Assembly (NCBI RefSeq): GCF_036350515.1
Contig: NZ_JAZDUE010000013.1
Coordinates: 110,047 to 174,046 of the forward strand
Source: Gordonia prachuapensis
GTDB lineage: Bacteria; Actinomycetota; Actinomycetes; Mycobacteriales; Mycobacteriaceae
DNA length: 64,000 nt
Direction of reading: 5' to 3'
Shown: in pieces, positions 1 through 8,327 of the stretch
Layout: each line of letters opens with the position of its first letter
How positions within the stretch are numbered: position 1 is the stretch's first letter
Notes under the pieces: model-generated
What the model was told of the DNA's origin: nothing
Database searches by the model: none
Seen by the model: the letters and a program-made list of their open reading frames with translations, nothing else
Position numbers and translations under genes: made by a program

Positions 1-41
1 GTCTCCACCGGTGCCTCGAGATCCTTGTCGTTTTCGCTCAC
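1..41 (-). CDS. garA: GarA/OdhI FHA-domain protein, 5' end only
   Basis: Only the first 13 codons lie in the window. They read VSENDKDLEAPVE, close to the start of corynebacterial OdhI (MSDN...PQVETTSVFR, from memory). GarA/OdhI is a cytosolic FHA protein that is phosphorylated by Pkn kinases and inhibits 2-oxoglutarate dehydrogenase, redirecting flux to glutamate. An AAGGAGAA ribosome site at 45-52 precedes the GTG at 41; a second GTG lies at 44. Location downstream of gcvH in the secA2-pgsA2-gcvH block matches mycobacterial order. The frame stays open upstream to about 269, but third codon positions there are not GC-rich, so I do not extend the gene. Confidence 0.8.
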   Translation of the reverse strand, partial: MSENDKDLEAPVE

Positions 42-306
42 CACTTCTCCTTCGTCTGTTTCGGTGGCGCCGAGAGTCTCGACACCACCAACACCCTGTC
101 GACCCGGGCGAGCGCGCAGGTCATGCGCCCCACTCGCCGCCGATGCCGATCGTCGTCCACTGGCTCGGGGAGCCGGTCCGTCTGTCGCATCGCGTGGCGG
201 ACCGGATCTGCTGTGAGTAACCGTACCGTGTCGTGGCCTCCACACGGGCGATCGAGTCGATCGGGACACCGATGATCTTAGTCGCAGTGTCGCCGAGCTC
301 GATCCG
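42..306. other. Intergenic region between gcvH and garA
   Basis: About 265 nt without a supported gene. Reading frames on both strands lack the GC-rich third positions of the neighbours. A TAAGAT hexamer at 275-280 (minus strand) could be a -10 box for garA, which would give a leader of over 200 nt. A nearer TACGGT on the same strand is an alternative. Confidence 0.5.
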
Positions 307-328
307 TGCCGGGACCAGAGTCCCGGCA
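307..328 (-). terminator. Hairpin terminator after gcvH
   Basis: TGCCGGGAC and GTCCCGGCA form a perfect 9-bp stem around the tetraloop CAGA, starting 14 nt beyond the gcvH stop on the minus strand. No long U tract follows, as is usual for actinobacterial hairpin terminators. Confidence 0.6.
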
Positions 329-341
329 GAGGTCCCGCGGA

Positions 342-746
342 TCAGCCGTCGATGACCGCTCGGTAACCGTCGGCGTCGAGCGTCTCCGCCAGCGCCGAGT
401 CGAGCGCCGCCTCGTCGGCGACGTTGATCACGACGAGCCACCCCGCGCCGTACGGGTCGGAGTTCACCAATTCCGGCGTCGCCTCGAGATCCCCGTTGAC
501 CTCGGCGACGGTGCCCTCGAGCGGCCCGTAGATGTCCGAGACGCTCTTGGTCGACTCGACCTCGGCGAAGGACTCACCGTTCTCCACCGCGTCATCCACG
601 GTCGGCAGTTGGACGAACACCACGTCGCCGAGCGCGTCCTGGGCGAAGTCGGTGATTCCCACTCGCACGCTGGTCGGCCCGGTCCGCTCCACCCATTCGT
701 GTTCGGGGGTATAGCGCAGGCCTACGGGAACATTGGTTTCGGTCAC
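342..746 (-). CDS. gcvH: Glycine cleavage system H protein
   Basis: This 134-aa protein is the lipoyl carrier of the glycine cleavage system. It shuttles the aminomethyl group between the P (decarboxylase), T (aminomethyltransferase) and L (dihydrolipoamide dehydrogenase) proteins in the cytosol. The lipoylation motif is visible as VESTKSVSDI, with the lysine to be modified, and the N-terminal YTPEHEWV and C-terminal GAGWLV segments are typical. Length is normal for the family. The GTG start is preceded by AAAGG seven nt upstream. It lies between pgsA2 and garA; gcvP and gcvT are not in the window. An 88-nt gap separates it from pgsA2, so it may have its own promoter. Confidence 0.95.
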   Translation of the reverse strand: MTETNVPVGLRYTPEHEWVERTGPTSVRVGITDFAQDALGDVVFVQLPTVDDAVENGESFAEVESTKSVSDIYGPLEGTVAEVNGDLEATPELVNSDPYGAGWLVVINVADEAALDSALAETLDADGYRAVIDG

Positions 747-834
747 AGTCGTACCTTTCTGGTCTGTCGCATCTGTGGTGTTCGTCGGTTGCAGCGCTGA
801 TCGAAAGTGCGGAATCGGCGACGTATCCGGGTGT

Positions 835-1485
835 TCAGGGTACGTTGCCGGGACTTTGCTGCGGCGGCATCTGCCGCAGCACGAGGACTGTCTGGTACGC
901 GTACAGCACGAACGACCACAGATAGAGCCCGACGCCCCAGATCATGAACGCCCAGCCGATCGGGTAGCAGATGGTGCCGACGACCGAATCCAGCTGTCCG
1001 GCAAGCAGCCACGGGAACGCGCTCATCAACGCGAAGGTGGCGGCCTTGCCGATGTAGAGGACCGGGAGCGCCATTAGTCCCCGTGACCGCAGCAGCGGCG
1101 CGGTGGCGAACAGCGCCAGGTCGCGCCCGATGATCACCGCGATCAGCCACCAGGGCACGAACTCTCGGAGACCGAAGGCGATCGGGATGATGACGATGTA
1201 GAGCCGGTCGGCCGCCGGATCCAGCAGCGCACCGATCCGCGACGACTGATCGAGCCAGCGGGCGATCTTCCCGTCGGCCCAGTCGGAGAATCCCGAGAAC
1301 ATCAGGATGGCGAACGCCCACCCGTCGGCTTCTTCGACCAGCAGTAGCCACAGGAAGACCGGGATGAGCGCCAACCGCAGCATGCTCAGCGCGTTCGGCA
1401 CGGTCAGCCACCGATCGCTCTCGGCGGTCACCGGCTCGTCGTGACCCACCTCCTCGCCCGGACCGCCCGGCCCGCCGGCGGTCAC
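835..1485 (-). CDS. pgsA2: CDP-alcohol phosphatidyltransferase (PgsA2-like)
   Basis: This is an integral membrane enzyme of the CDP-alcohol phosphatidyltransferase family, which exchanges the CMP of a CDP-lipid for an alcohol in phospholipid synthesis. The signature DGxxAR...GxxxDxxxD is present as SDWADGKIARWLDQS followed by GALLDPAADRLY. Several hydrophobic segments follow. The mycobacterial counterpart Rv1822, called PgsA2, also follows secA2; its exact alcohol substrate is not settled. The GTG at 1485 overlaps the secA2 stop by 4 nt, suggesting translational coupling. A GTG at 1431 would match the mycobacterial N-terminus better but has a GAGGAGG box too far (17 nt) upstream. Confidence 0.88.
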   Translation of the reverse strand: MTAGGPGGPGEEVGHDEPVTAESDRWLTVPNALSMLRLALIPVFLWLLLVEEADGWAFAILMFSGFSDWADGKIARWLDQSSRIGALLDPAADRLYIVIIPIAFGLREFVPWWLIAVIIGRDLALFATAPLLRSRGLMALPVLYIGKAATFALMSAFPWLLAGQLDSVVGTICYPIGWAFMIWGVGLYLWSFVLYAYQTVLVLRQMPPQQSPGNVP

Positions 1486-3911
1486 CGGAAGATACCGATG
1501 ATGCCCTGCAGGGTCTTCGCGCCGCCCGACGCGAAGAGGTTGTCGTGGACCATGTAGGTCCACGTCGTCGTCGAACGGTGCAGATCCGCCGTACCGAGGT
1601 CCACCCCGTCGGCGGTGATCGTCGCCTCTCGGAAGGTGGTGCGCGCGTTCTCGACCGCGTCGGTGGGCAGGTTCGCGAACTCGTCGAGGATCAGCTTGTG
1701 GAACTCGTCGAGCGGGCTCTCCTTGCCGATGGACCGGAGATGGATGCTGGCCCGGGCATCGGACACGAACGCGAGGTGATCCGCCCAGGCGCGGTCGAGG
1801 TGATACAGCATGATCTCCCGCGCGGCCTGCGCGAGCACGTCTCGGTCGACGGGCTCGACCGGTGCGACCGGACTCGAGTCGGCGGCCGAGGCACCCTCGA
1901 CCGACTCGCGCTCCGATGCGCCCTCAGCGGGTTCGGTGGTTGCAGATTCGGCGTCGGTCGATTCGGTGGCACTCGAATCGGTGTCACCGGTGAGTTGGGC
2001 GTACCGCTGCGGCTCCTTCTCGGCGAGTTCGTCGAGGGCGATGTCGGTGGTGAGGACCTCCATGCGGCGCGACACGACGATGTCGCGCTGTTGGTTGACC
2101 AGCTTGTTGTAGCGCCAGGTGTTGGCATGCAACTCGAGCATCACCCCCTCGGCCACCCGCTGGGCCTGCTCGATCAGGTCGATGCCCTTGGCCCCCATCG
2201 ACCCGTCGTCGGACTGCGACACGGGATCACGCTTGAACGCCAGGTTCTTGGTGACGACAGGGTCCTCGAGGCTGGAGAAGAACACCGACCGACCGGGGTC
2301 GCCCTGCCGTCCGGCACGGCCACGCAACTGGTTGTCGAGGCGCTGGGTGTCGTGCCGGCCGGTGCCGATCACGCACAGTCCCCCGAGCTCGACGACTTCG
2401 GCTCGCGCCTCTTCGTCGTCGGCGGAGCCGCCCAACCGGATGTCGGTGCCGCGCCCGGCCATCTGCGTGGAGACCGTCACCGCGCCGCGCGCACCGGCCT
2501 CCGCGATGATCTTCGCCTCCTCGGCGTCGTTCTTTGCGTTGAGCACCACGGTCGAGACCCCGGCCTTGTCCAGGAAGTAGGCCAGCTCCTCGGACTCGGC
2601 GACGTCGTGGGTGCCGATCAGGATCGGTTGCCCGGTCTCGTGCACCTCCTGCACATATCCGACGATCGCCTCGACCTTGTTCGCCTTCGTGTCGTAGACG
2701 CGGTCCGGCTCATCGACACGAACGTTCTCCGTGTTGGGCGGGATCTGCGAGACCAGCAGCTCATAGAACTGGCGGAACTGTTCACCGGCGGCCAGCGCGG
2801 TGCCGGTCATTCCGCACACCGTCGGGTAGCGACTGATCAGCGCCTGGACCGTGATGGTGTCGATCACCTCGCCCGAGTCGGTCTGGCTGAGACCTTCCTT
2901 GATCTCCACGGCCGCCTGGACGCCGTCGGGCCAGCGCTGCAGCTGTGCGACTCGTCCGCGCGACGCATTGATGAGGTGCACCCCGCCGTCGCGGACGATG
3001 TAATGGATGTCGCGTTCGAGCAGATAGTGCGCGTGCATCGCGATGTTGACGTGCACCAATGTCGTTCCGACGTGTTCCTCGTCGTAGAGGTTGATGCCGC
3101 CGAGTTCTTCCTCGACGTACGAGGCCCCTTCCTCGGTGAGGGTGACGTTGCGGCCTTCCGCGTCGACGTCGTAGTGCTTGTTCTTCATCCGCGCCACCAC
3201 GTCGTGGATCGCCTGATCCGGCACCTCGGCCTCGGTGGAGCCGGCGAGCACCAACGGCACCAGCGCCTCGTCCACCAGCACGGAGTCCGCTTCGTCGATG
3301 ATCGCGACGTCCGGCTTCGGCGAGACCAGGTCGTCCGGTGACAGGGCGAGTTGGTCACGCAGGACGTCGAAGCCGATCTCGTTGACGGACCCGTAGGTGA
3401 TGTCGGCGGCGTATGCCGCCTTTCGCTCGTCGCGACCGGAGTTCTCCGACACGGCCCGTGCGACCAGCCCGAAGGCGGCGAACAACGGTGCCATCCACTC
3501 CGCGTCGCGAGTCGCGAGGTAGTCGTTCACCGAGATGACGTGAACCCGGTGTCCTTCGAGCACATGGCCGATGGCCGCGATCGCCCCGGCCAAGGTCTTG
3601 CCCTCACCGGTGGCCATCTCGACGACATCGTTCTCCAGCAACCGCAACGCGCCCTGCAGCTGGACGTCGAACGGCCGCATGTCCAGCGTGCGGTCGGCGG
3701 CCTCACGCACCAGGGCCAGGAACTTGGCACGATCCTCGCGGTTCGACCCGATGTCCAACTTCTGCGCCTCCGCGGCGAAGGCGTCGTCCTCGAGTTCCGC
3801 GGCCCAGGTCGTGTGGGCGTCCGCGTCCTTGATCAGGGCGACGGATTTGGACTGGTTGCGCGACGACTGGGACCCCAGAAGGCGCCACATCCTGTTGCTC
3901 AGTTTTCCCAC
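1482..3911 (-). CDS. secA2: Accessory preprotein translocase ATPase SecA2
   Basis: SecA2 is the second SecA ATPase of mycolic-acid actinobacteria and exports a subset of proteins through the Sec channel. The chosen GTG at 3911 has AGGAG about 11 nt upstream and gives 809 aa; the frame is open further upstream but without coding character. Walker A is ATGEGKT (residues 100-106), Walker B/DEAD is IIDEADSV (about 204-211), and the motif QMAGRGTDIRLGG plus LDNQLRGRAGRQGDPG of the second ATPase domain are intact. It lacks the zinc-binding tail of SecA1, as expected. Unusually, residues about 640-690 form an acidic Ser/Thr/Glu-rich insertion (nt about 1840-1990) not found in M. tuberculosis SecA2 as I recall it. 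It is the first gene of the block leading to pgsA2. Confidence 0.95.
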   Translation of the reverse strand: MGKLSNRMWRLLGSQSSRNQSKSVALIKDADAHTTWAAELEDDAFAAEAQKLDIGSNREDRAKFLALVREAADRTLDMRPFDVQLQGALRLLENDVVEMATGEGKTLAGAIAAIGHVLEGHRVHVISVNDYLATRDAEWMAPLFAAFGLVARAVSENSGRDERKAAYAADITYGSVNEIGFDVLRDQLALSPDDLVSPKPDVAIIDEADSVLVDEALVPLVLAGSTEAEVPDQAIHDVVARMKNKHYDVDAEGRNVTLTEEGASYVEEELGGINLYDEEHVGTTLVHVNIAMHAHYLLERDIHYIVRDGGVHLINASRGRVAQLQRWPDGVQAAVEIKEGLSQTDSGEVIDTITVQALISRYPTVCGMTGTALAAGEQFRQFYELLVSQIPPNTENVRVDEPDRVYDTKANKVEAIVGYVQEVHETGQPILIGTHDVAESEELAYFLDKAGVSTVVLNAKNDAEEAKIIAEAGARGAVTVSTQMAGRGTDIRLGGSADDEEARAEVVELGGLCVIGTGRHDTQRLDNQLRGRAGRQGDPGRSVFFSSLEDPVVTKNLAFKRDPVSQSDDGSMGAKGIDLIEQAQRVAEGVMLELHANTWRYNKLVNQQRDIVVSRRMEVLTTDIALDELAEKEPQRYAQLTGDTDSSATESTDAESATTEPAEGASERESVEGASAADSSPVAPVEPVDRDVLAQAAREIMLYHLDRAWADHLAFVSDARASIHLRSIGKESPLDEFHKLILDEFANLPTDAVENARTTFREATITADGVDLGTADLHRSTTTWTYMVHDNLFASGGAKTLQGIIGIFR

Positions 3912-4135
3912 CGAAAACACTTCTCCTGACTCGTGCCTGTCGGGCGTGGACCACCGCCACGGCGCCGCGGCGACAATGGGGTGACGCCACGACGAACCAC
4001 CACGGGCGCCCCGAGGTCGCCGTCCACGGTACGCGCCGCGCACCGTGGCGACGTCGAAGGCATCAGGTCCCCCGCCCGTTCGATCGGCTGACCCGAGCTT
4101 GTCGATCTCCTGACCGGGCCGTCACCGACACAACG

Positions 4136-4155
4136 CCGCACGGCAAACCGTGCGG
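4136..4155. promoter_or_regulatory. Perfect 8-bp inverted repeat over the META-gene promoter
   Basis: CCGCACGG and CCGTGCGG flank the loop CAAA. The palindrome sits where the -35 element of the promoter at 4161 should be, so it could be an operator. It could alternatively be a terminator for leftward transcription, but no gene on the minus strand ends there. Confidence 0.4.
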
Positions 4156-4160
4156 TTGGG

Positions 4161-4166
4161 TACCGT
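4161..4166 (+). promoter_or_regulatory. -10 box TACCGT for a leaderless transcript
   Basis: TACCGT lies 6 nt before the ATG at 4173, and no ribosome site is present. This places the transcription start at or next to the start codon. Confidence 0.45.
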
Positions 4167-4172
4167 TGACTC

Positions 4173-4775
4173 ATGCTTTGCACTGGTGCGCAGACGGTGG
4201 CGACACAGGATGATCATCCCATCTCGCGCGGCGCCCCAGAGCGCGGGAACCGACAGGTCACGGCGCCGAAAGCACGTGGTTCGCTCCGGTCGGTTCTGCT
4301 GGCGGTGGCGTTCGTCGCCCTCATCGCCCCGGTTGTCGGCATCGGTGCCGCGACCGCCGCGCCGGTGCCGGTGCCGCCGGCGCCGATCCGTCCCGCTCCG
4401 GTCCCGCCGGTACTGCCCGACGACCCCTATACCCTGCTCGCCGGCAACTCGTATTCGTCGATCGGCGTGATCGGCGGCGCGATCCCCGGCGGAGGGCCGC
4501 TGACCGTGACCTTCGCCGAGGATGAACGTCGCGTCGGTCTCGACGCCGGGTGCAACCAGCACGCCGGAGCCGTGACGGTGAACGTCGACCAACTCCGCAT
4601 CGACCGCCTGGCGTCGACGATGATGGCGTGTCCGGCGCCACGATCCGAGGCCGACGGGTGGCTGACACGATTCACGTCGGTGCCGCTGACCTGGCGTGTG
4701 CTGGGCCCCGTCCTGGCACTGTCCAGTCCCGTGCAGACGGTCGTTCTCGTCGAACAGCAACCGTCGACCCGCTGA
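4173..4775 (+). CDS. Secreted META-domain (HslJ-like) protein
   Basis: This 200-aa protein has a hydrophobic segment at about residues 38-62 (SVLLAVAFVALIAP...) ending in an Ala-rich stretch, consistent with a signal peptide or membrane anchor, then a Pro-rich linker (VPVPPAPIRPAPVPP). The C-terminal 110 residues fit the META/HslJ fold: LTVTF..., GCNQHAG, and a conserved MACP segment near residue 152. HslJ relatives are linked to heat or novobiocin resistance in E. coli, but actinobacterial members have no settled role. There is no lipobox cysteine after the hydrophobic segment. The N-terminal 35 residues are polar and unusual for a signal peptide, so the true start may be GTG 4197. It is transcribed toward mdh, 15 nt away. 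Confidence 0.72.
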   Translation: MLCTGAQTVATQDDHPISRGAPERGNRQVTAPKARGSLRSVLLAVAFVALIAPVVGIGAATAAPVPVPPAPIRPAPVPPVLPDDPYTLLAGNSYSSIGVIGGAIPGGGPLTVTFAEDERRVGLDAGCNQHAGAVTVNVDQLRIDRLASTMMACPAPRSEADGWLTRFTSVPLTWRVLGPVLALSSPVQTVVLVEQQPSTR

Positions 4776-4790
4776 CCACGAGAGGTCCCG

Positions 4791-5783
4791 ATGTCATCGT
4801 CGCACCCTGCCGTCGTGACCGTGACCGGTGCCGCCGGCCACATCGGCTACGCGGCCCTGTTCCGGATCGCCGCCGGCGCCATGCTCGGTCGCGAGCGGCC
4901 CGTCCACCTACGCCTCCTGGAACTGCCGCACGCGGTGTCCGCGGCGGCCGGAACCGCGATGGAACTCGACGACGGCGCGTTCGAGCAATTGCTGTCGGTC
5001 GACATCTACGACGACCCACGCGCCGCATTCGACGGCACCGACTTCGCCCTGCTGATCGGCTCACGGCCACGCAGCAAGGGAATGGAACGCGCGGACCTGC
5101 TGCAGGCCAACGCCGCGATCTTCGCCGAACAGGGTGCGATCCTGAACGACGTTGCCGCCGAAGACCTCCGCGTGATCGTGGTGGGCAATCCCGCGAACAC
5201 CAATGCCGCGATCGCATCGGCGCACGCACCGGATATCCCGGCGGAGCGGTTCACCGCACTCACCCGCCTCGACCACAATCGGGCGATCGCGCAGCTGGCG
5301 CACCGTGCCGGGTGCGTGGCCCGGGAGATCAGCCGGGTCACGGTGTGGGGCAACCACTCCCCCACCCAATACCCGGACATCTTCCATGCCCGGGTCGCGG
5401 GTCGGAGCGGAGCCGAACTGGCCACGGACCGCGCGTGGCTCGAGGGCGACTTCATCCCCACCGTCGCGAAACGCGGCACCGCGATCATCGAGACCCGTGG
5501 CGCGTCGTCGGCGGCGTCGGCTGCGAGCGCCACCATCGACCATGTGCACGACTGGGTCCTGGGCACACCGGCAGACGACTGGACGTCGGCGGCGCTGCCG
5601 TCACCCGGTGTCTACGGTGTGCCGGAAGGTCTGGTGTGTTCGTTCCCGGCACGTGCGGTGGCCGGGCGGTGGGAGATAGTCGAGGGTCTCGACATCAACG
5701 ACTTCTCCCGCGCCCGTATCGACGCGTCGGTGGCCGAACTGGCGGGTGAGATCGCCGCGGTCGGGGATCTGCTGCCGGCCTGA
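4791..5783 (+). CDS. mdh: Malate dehydrogenase (NAD)
   Basis: This 330-aa enzyme interconverts malate and oxaloacetate in the citric acid cycle. The Rossmann loop GAAGHIGY (residues 13-20), the substrate loop GSRPRSKGMERADLL with its arginines, the TRLDHNRA segment and the catalytic histidine in VWGNHSPTQYPD (His189) are all present. It belongs to the LDH-like family, close to cytosolic-type bacterial Mdh. GAGAGG lies upstream of the ATG, and the gene follows the META gene by 15 nt, so they may be co-transcribed. Confidence 0.96.
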   Translation: MSSSHPAVVTVTGAAGHIGYAALFRIAAGAMLGRERPVHLRLLELPHAVSAAAGTAMELDDGAFEQLLSVDIYDDPRAAFDGTDFALLIGSRPRSKGMERADLLQANAAIFAEQGAILNDVAAEDLRVIVVGNPANTNAAIASAHAPDIPAERFTALTRLDHNRAIAQLAHRAGCVAREISRVTVWGNHSPTQYPDIFHARVAGRSGAELATDRAWLEGDFIPTVAKRGTAIIETRGASSAASAASATIDHVHDWVLGTPADDWTSAALPSPGVYGVPEGLVCSFPARAVAGRWEIVEGLDINDFSRARIDASVAELAGEIAAVGDLLPA

Positions 5784-5836
5784 GGCCGAGCGGGTCTTCG
5801 GACCCGGTCTGCGGTCCGGCGGCCGCTCCTTCGCCG

Positions 5837-5842
5837 TATTCT
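5837..5842 (+). promoter_or_regulatory. -10 box TATTCT for leaderless ppk2
   Basis: TATTCT is followed by 6 nt (CTCCTC) and then the ATG of ppk2, with no ribosome site. Confidence 0.5.
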
Positions 5843-5848
5843 CTCCTC

Positions 5849-6685
5849 ATGGCGAAGAAGTCGACAGATGGCAAGGCCGCGAAGAAGATCCCGAACGCCG
5901 TCTACGAGGCCGAGCTCTTTCGGCTGCAGACCGAGCTGGTGAAGCTGCAGGAGTGGGTCCGGGCCACCGGGACTCGCGTCGTCGTCATCTTCGAGGGCCG
6001 CGACGCCGCCGGCAAAGGCGGCACCATCAAGCGGATCAGCGAATACCTCAGCCCACGCGTCACGCGCATCGCGGCGTTGCCGGCGCCGACGGACCGGGAA
6101 CGGGGCCAGTGGTACTACCAGCGCTACGTCGCGCATCTCCCGGCGCCCGGCGAGATCGTCCTGTTCGACCGTTCCTGGTACAACCGGGCCGGTGTCGAGA
6201 AGGTCATGGGATTCTGCACTCCGGAGGAGCACACCCGGTTCCTGCGCCAGACACCCATCTTCGAACAAATGCTGATCGACGACGGAATCCTGTTGCGCAA
6301 GTATTGGTTCTCCGTGTCCGACGAGGAGCAGCTCAAACGTTTCCGCTCCCGGCTCGACGACCCGGTGCGGCAGTGGAAGCTCAGTCCGATGGATCTCGAG
6401 GCCGTCTACCGATGGGAGGACTACTCCCGGGCCAAGGACGAGATGATGGTGCACACCGACACGGCGCTGAGCCCGTGGTATGTGGTGGAGTCGGATGTCA
6501 AGAAGCATGCCCGTCTCAACATGATCTCGCACCTGCTGTCGACCATCGAGTACGAGGACGTGCCGCGGCCCAAGGTCGACCTGCCGAAGAAGCCGATCGA
6601 CTCCGGCAACTACCGGCGACCGCCGCGGTCGCTGTCGAAGTACGTCCCCGACCATGTCGCCGAACTCCTCGGCGGTGATCACTGA
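5849..6685 (+). CDS. ppk2: Polyphosphate kinase 2
   Basis: PPK2 transfers phosphate between polyphosphate and nucleoside di- or monophosphates. The 278-aa length and single domain are typical of the short type. Walker A is GRDAAGKGG (residues 50-58), the Walker B/lid motif is FDRSWYNR (residues 106-113), and the downstream KYWFSVSDEEQLKRF and RWEDYSRAKDEM segments are conserved in the family. Whether it prefers ADP, GDP or AMP cannot be read from sequence alone. It is a single gene with its own leaderless promoter. Confidence 0.95.
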   Translation: MAKKSTDGKAAKKIPNAVYEAELFRLQTELVKLQEWVRATGTRVVVIFEGRDAAGKGGTIKRISEYLSPRVTRIAALPAPTDRERGQWYYQRYVAHLPAPGEIVLFDRSWYNRAGVEKVMGFCTPEEHTRFLRQTPIFEQMLIDDGILLRKYWFSVSDEEQLKRFRSRLDDPVRQWKLSPMDLEAVYRWEDYSRAKDEMMVHTDTALSPWYVVESDVKKHARLNMISHLLSTIEYEDVPRPKVDLPKKPIDSGNYRRPPRSLSKYVPDHVAELLGGDH

Positions 6686-6716
6686 CAGAGCGTGCATGCG
6701 GCGCGCCGACGGTGGG

Positions 6717-6722
6717 TAACAT
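6717..6722 (+). promoter_or_regulatory. -10 box TAACAT for a leaderless transcript
   Basis: TAACAT ends 7 nt before the GTG at 6730. The out-of-frame ATG at 6726 leads to no gene. Confidence 0.5.
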
Positions 6723-6729
6723 CCCATGA

Positions 6730-7992
6730 GTGCCAGTGCCCGGTGTCCCCACCGCTCTCCGTGACCGATTTCGCAACCGGCGCGGCGACGACGAGATCAT
6801 CTACCTCATCTCCCCGGCCGGATTCCCCAACTACGGCGACGAACTGATCGCGCGTGCGTGGCTGCGCGAGCTGGCCCGCCGCCGTCCGCGGGCGATGGTC
6901 GTCCTCGACTGTCACAGCCCAGGCCAGGCCGGTCTCCTGTTGCGCGACCTGCACCCACGCGCGGTGTTCGTCGACACCCTCTGGCAACTGACCCACTACG
7001 CATCCGACCGGGAACGCACCGACGGCCCCGATCCCGACACGCCCTGGATCTGGGTCGCCGATGCCGCCACTCGCCTCGGCCCGGCACCGCGGCTCGCCGA
7101 GGGTGTCGACGTGTTCCGACGGGCGACCTCGGTGCACATCCTCGGCGGCGGATACCTCAACGCCGTCTGGCCGCAGCATGTCTCGCTGGTGGCCGCGGTC
7201 GCCGAACTCACCCGCGCCACCGGGGTCCCGGTGTACGCCACCGGGCAGGGACTGCTTCCGCAGCTGGGAGAACCCGCGTGGTCGGTCCTGCGCAAGGGCA
7301 TCGAGGACTTCGCCGTCTTCGACTGTCGCGACGCCGCGTCGGCCGATGCGCTTGCGGGTGCAGGATCGACCCGGCACACCGGCGACGACGCCTGGCTGGG
7401 CCTCGACGATCCCGACGTCGTCCGGACGCCGGACCTCGAGCAGAAACCGGGGTCGTCGAACCCTGGTGGGGCCGGGGCAGGTGTGACACTCTGCGTCCAA
7501 GGCGATCTCGCCGATGAGTTCAGCGCGAGGGGCCGCACCGGACTCGACGCGCTCACCGAGTTCGTGCGGGCCACCCTCGACGCCTGGGAGGTGCCAGGGG
7601 AAGCGGTCACCGTCATCGAGGGAATTCCGGGCCGTGACCGCGAGGTTCCGCTGAGACTCGGAGAACGACTCAAAGGTGCGCGGACGATCCCGTTCCTCGG
7701 GGTGTGGCGCCGCGGCCTGCCGGTCGGTTTCGGCGACACCTGGATCAGCACCCGGTTCCATCCGCATCTCGTCGCGGCCGCAGCCGGGGACTCCGGCGTC
7801 GCCGTGATCCCCCGGCCCGACTATTACGCCACCAAACACGGGTCGCTGACCGCGGGCGGATCCCGGTGGACGGTCGTCGACGATCCCGAGGTGATCCCGG
7901 AACCTCCGAGTGCCGGCGGTTTCGACGGCGCGGCGCGACGACGTGCGGTGTCGACCAAGCGTGCACTGGCCGACGAGTTGTATCCCCGCTGA
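6730..7992 (+). CDS. Polysaccharide pyruvyl transferase family protein
   Basis: This 420-aa protein matches the polysaccharide pyruvyl transferase family, which adds ketal-pyruvate to sugars of capsules or cell-wall glycans or acts on related glycoconjugates. Supporting segments are the N-terminal IYLISPAGFPNYGDELIARA (NxGD motif), the central HILGGGYLN, the FDCRDAASADAL segment resembling the family's RD/S region, and a C-terminal STRFHPHLVAAAAG histidine motif. No signal peptide or membrane helix is evident. It stands without other glycosylation genes, so its acceptor is unknown. It is followed 18 nt later by ylxP. Confidence 0.8.
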   Translation: MPVPGVPTALRDRFRNRRGDDEIIYLISPAGFPNYGDELIARAWLRELARRRPRAMVVLDCHSPGQAGLLLRDLHPRAVFVDTLWQLTHYASDRERTDGPDPDTPWIWVADAATRLGPAPRLAEGVDVFRRATSVHILGGGYLNAVWPQHVSLVAAVAELTRATGVPVYATGQGLLPQLGEPAWSVLRKGIEDFAVFDCRDAASADALAGAGSTRHTGDDAWLGLDDPDVVRTPDLEQKPGSSNPGGAGAGVTLCVQGDLADEFSARGRTGLDALTEFVRATLDAWEVPGEAVTVIEGIPGRDREVPLRLGERLKGARTIPFLGVWRRGLPVGFGDTWISTRFHPHLVAAAAGDSGVAVIPRPDYYATKHGSLTAGGSRWTVVDDPEVIPEPPSAGGFDGAARRRAVSTKRALADELYPR

Positions 7993-8010
7993 GTTGAATC
8001 CCCGACACCC

Positions 8011-8322
8011 GTGACCAACTCGACGATGTGGATCGGATTCGCCGAACTGGACTATCTGCTCGGCGACGTCCACTCACTCAAGCACAAGCGATCGATCGTA
8101 CGGCCGATCATCGCGGAGATCCGACGCCGATTCGCGGTGTCCACCGCCGAGGTCGGGCACCTCGACGCCCACCGCCGCACCGTCATCGGCGTCAGCGTCG
8201 TCGCCGCCGACCGCTCACATGTCGTGGACGTGCTCGACGCCGTCGAACGGTTCGCCGGCGGACGCCCCGAGGTCGAACTCCTGGCGGTGCGGCGACGTGT
8301 CTTCTCGTCGTCGGACTTCTGA
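8011..8322 (+). CDS. YlxP family protein (DUF503)
   Basis: This small basic protein (103 aa from GTG 8011) carries the DUF503 signature: LLGDVHSLKHKRSIVRPIIAEIRRRF at the N-terminal half and a VVDVLDAVERF helix plus LLAVRRRVF near the end. YlxP proteins often sit beside rbfA/infB and are suspected ribosome-associated factors, but here it stands alone. An ATG at 8026 (MWIGFAELDYLL) fits the family N-terminus better; neither start has a good ribosome site. It converges on the mug-like gene. Confidence 0.82.
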   Translation: MTNSTMWIGFAELDYLLGDVHSLKHKRSIVRPIIAEIRRRFAVSTAEVGHLDAHRRTVIGVSVVAADRSHVVDVLDAVERFAGGRPEVELLAVRRRVFSSSDF

Positions 8323-8327
8323 TCCGA

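Noticed and set aside
42..269. In-frame upward extension of garA
   Set aside because: The frame is open to GTG 269 but has low GC at third positions and unusual codons. A good ribosome site precedes GTG 41, and the family begins near there.
1545..3341. Long plus-strand open frame opposite secA2 (598 codons)
   Set aside because: It mirrors the GC-rich codon pattern of secA2 and encodes no recognisable domain.
6679..8073. Long minus-strand open frame opposite the pyruvyl transferase gene
   Set aside because: It is an antisense shadow of a gene with clear family motifs.
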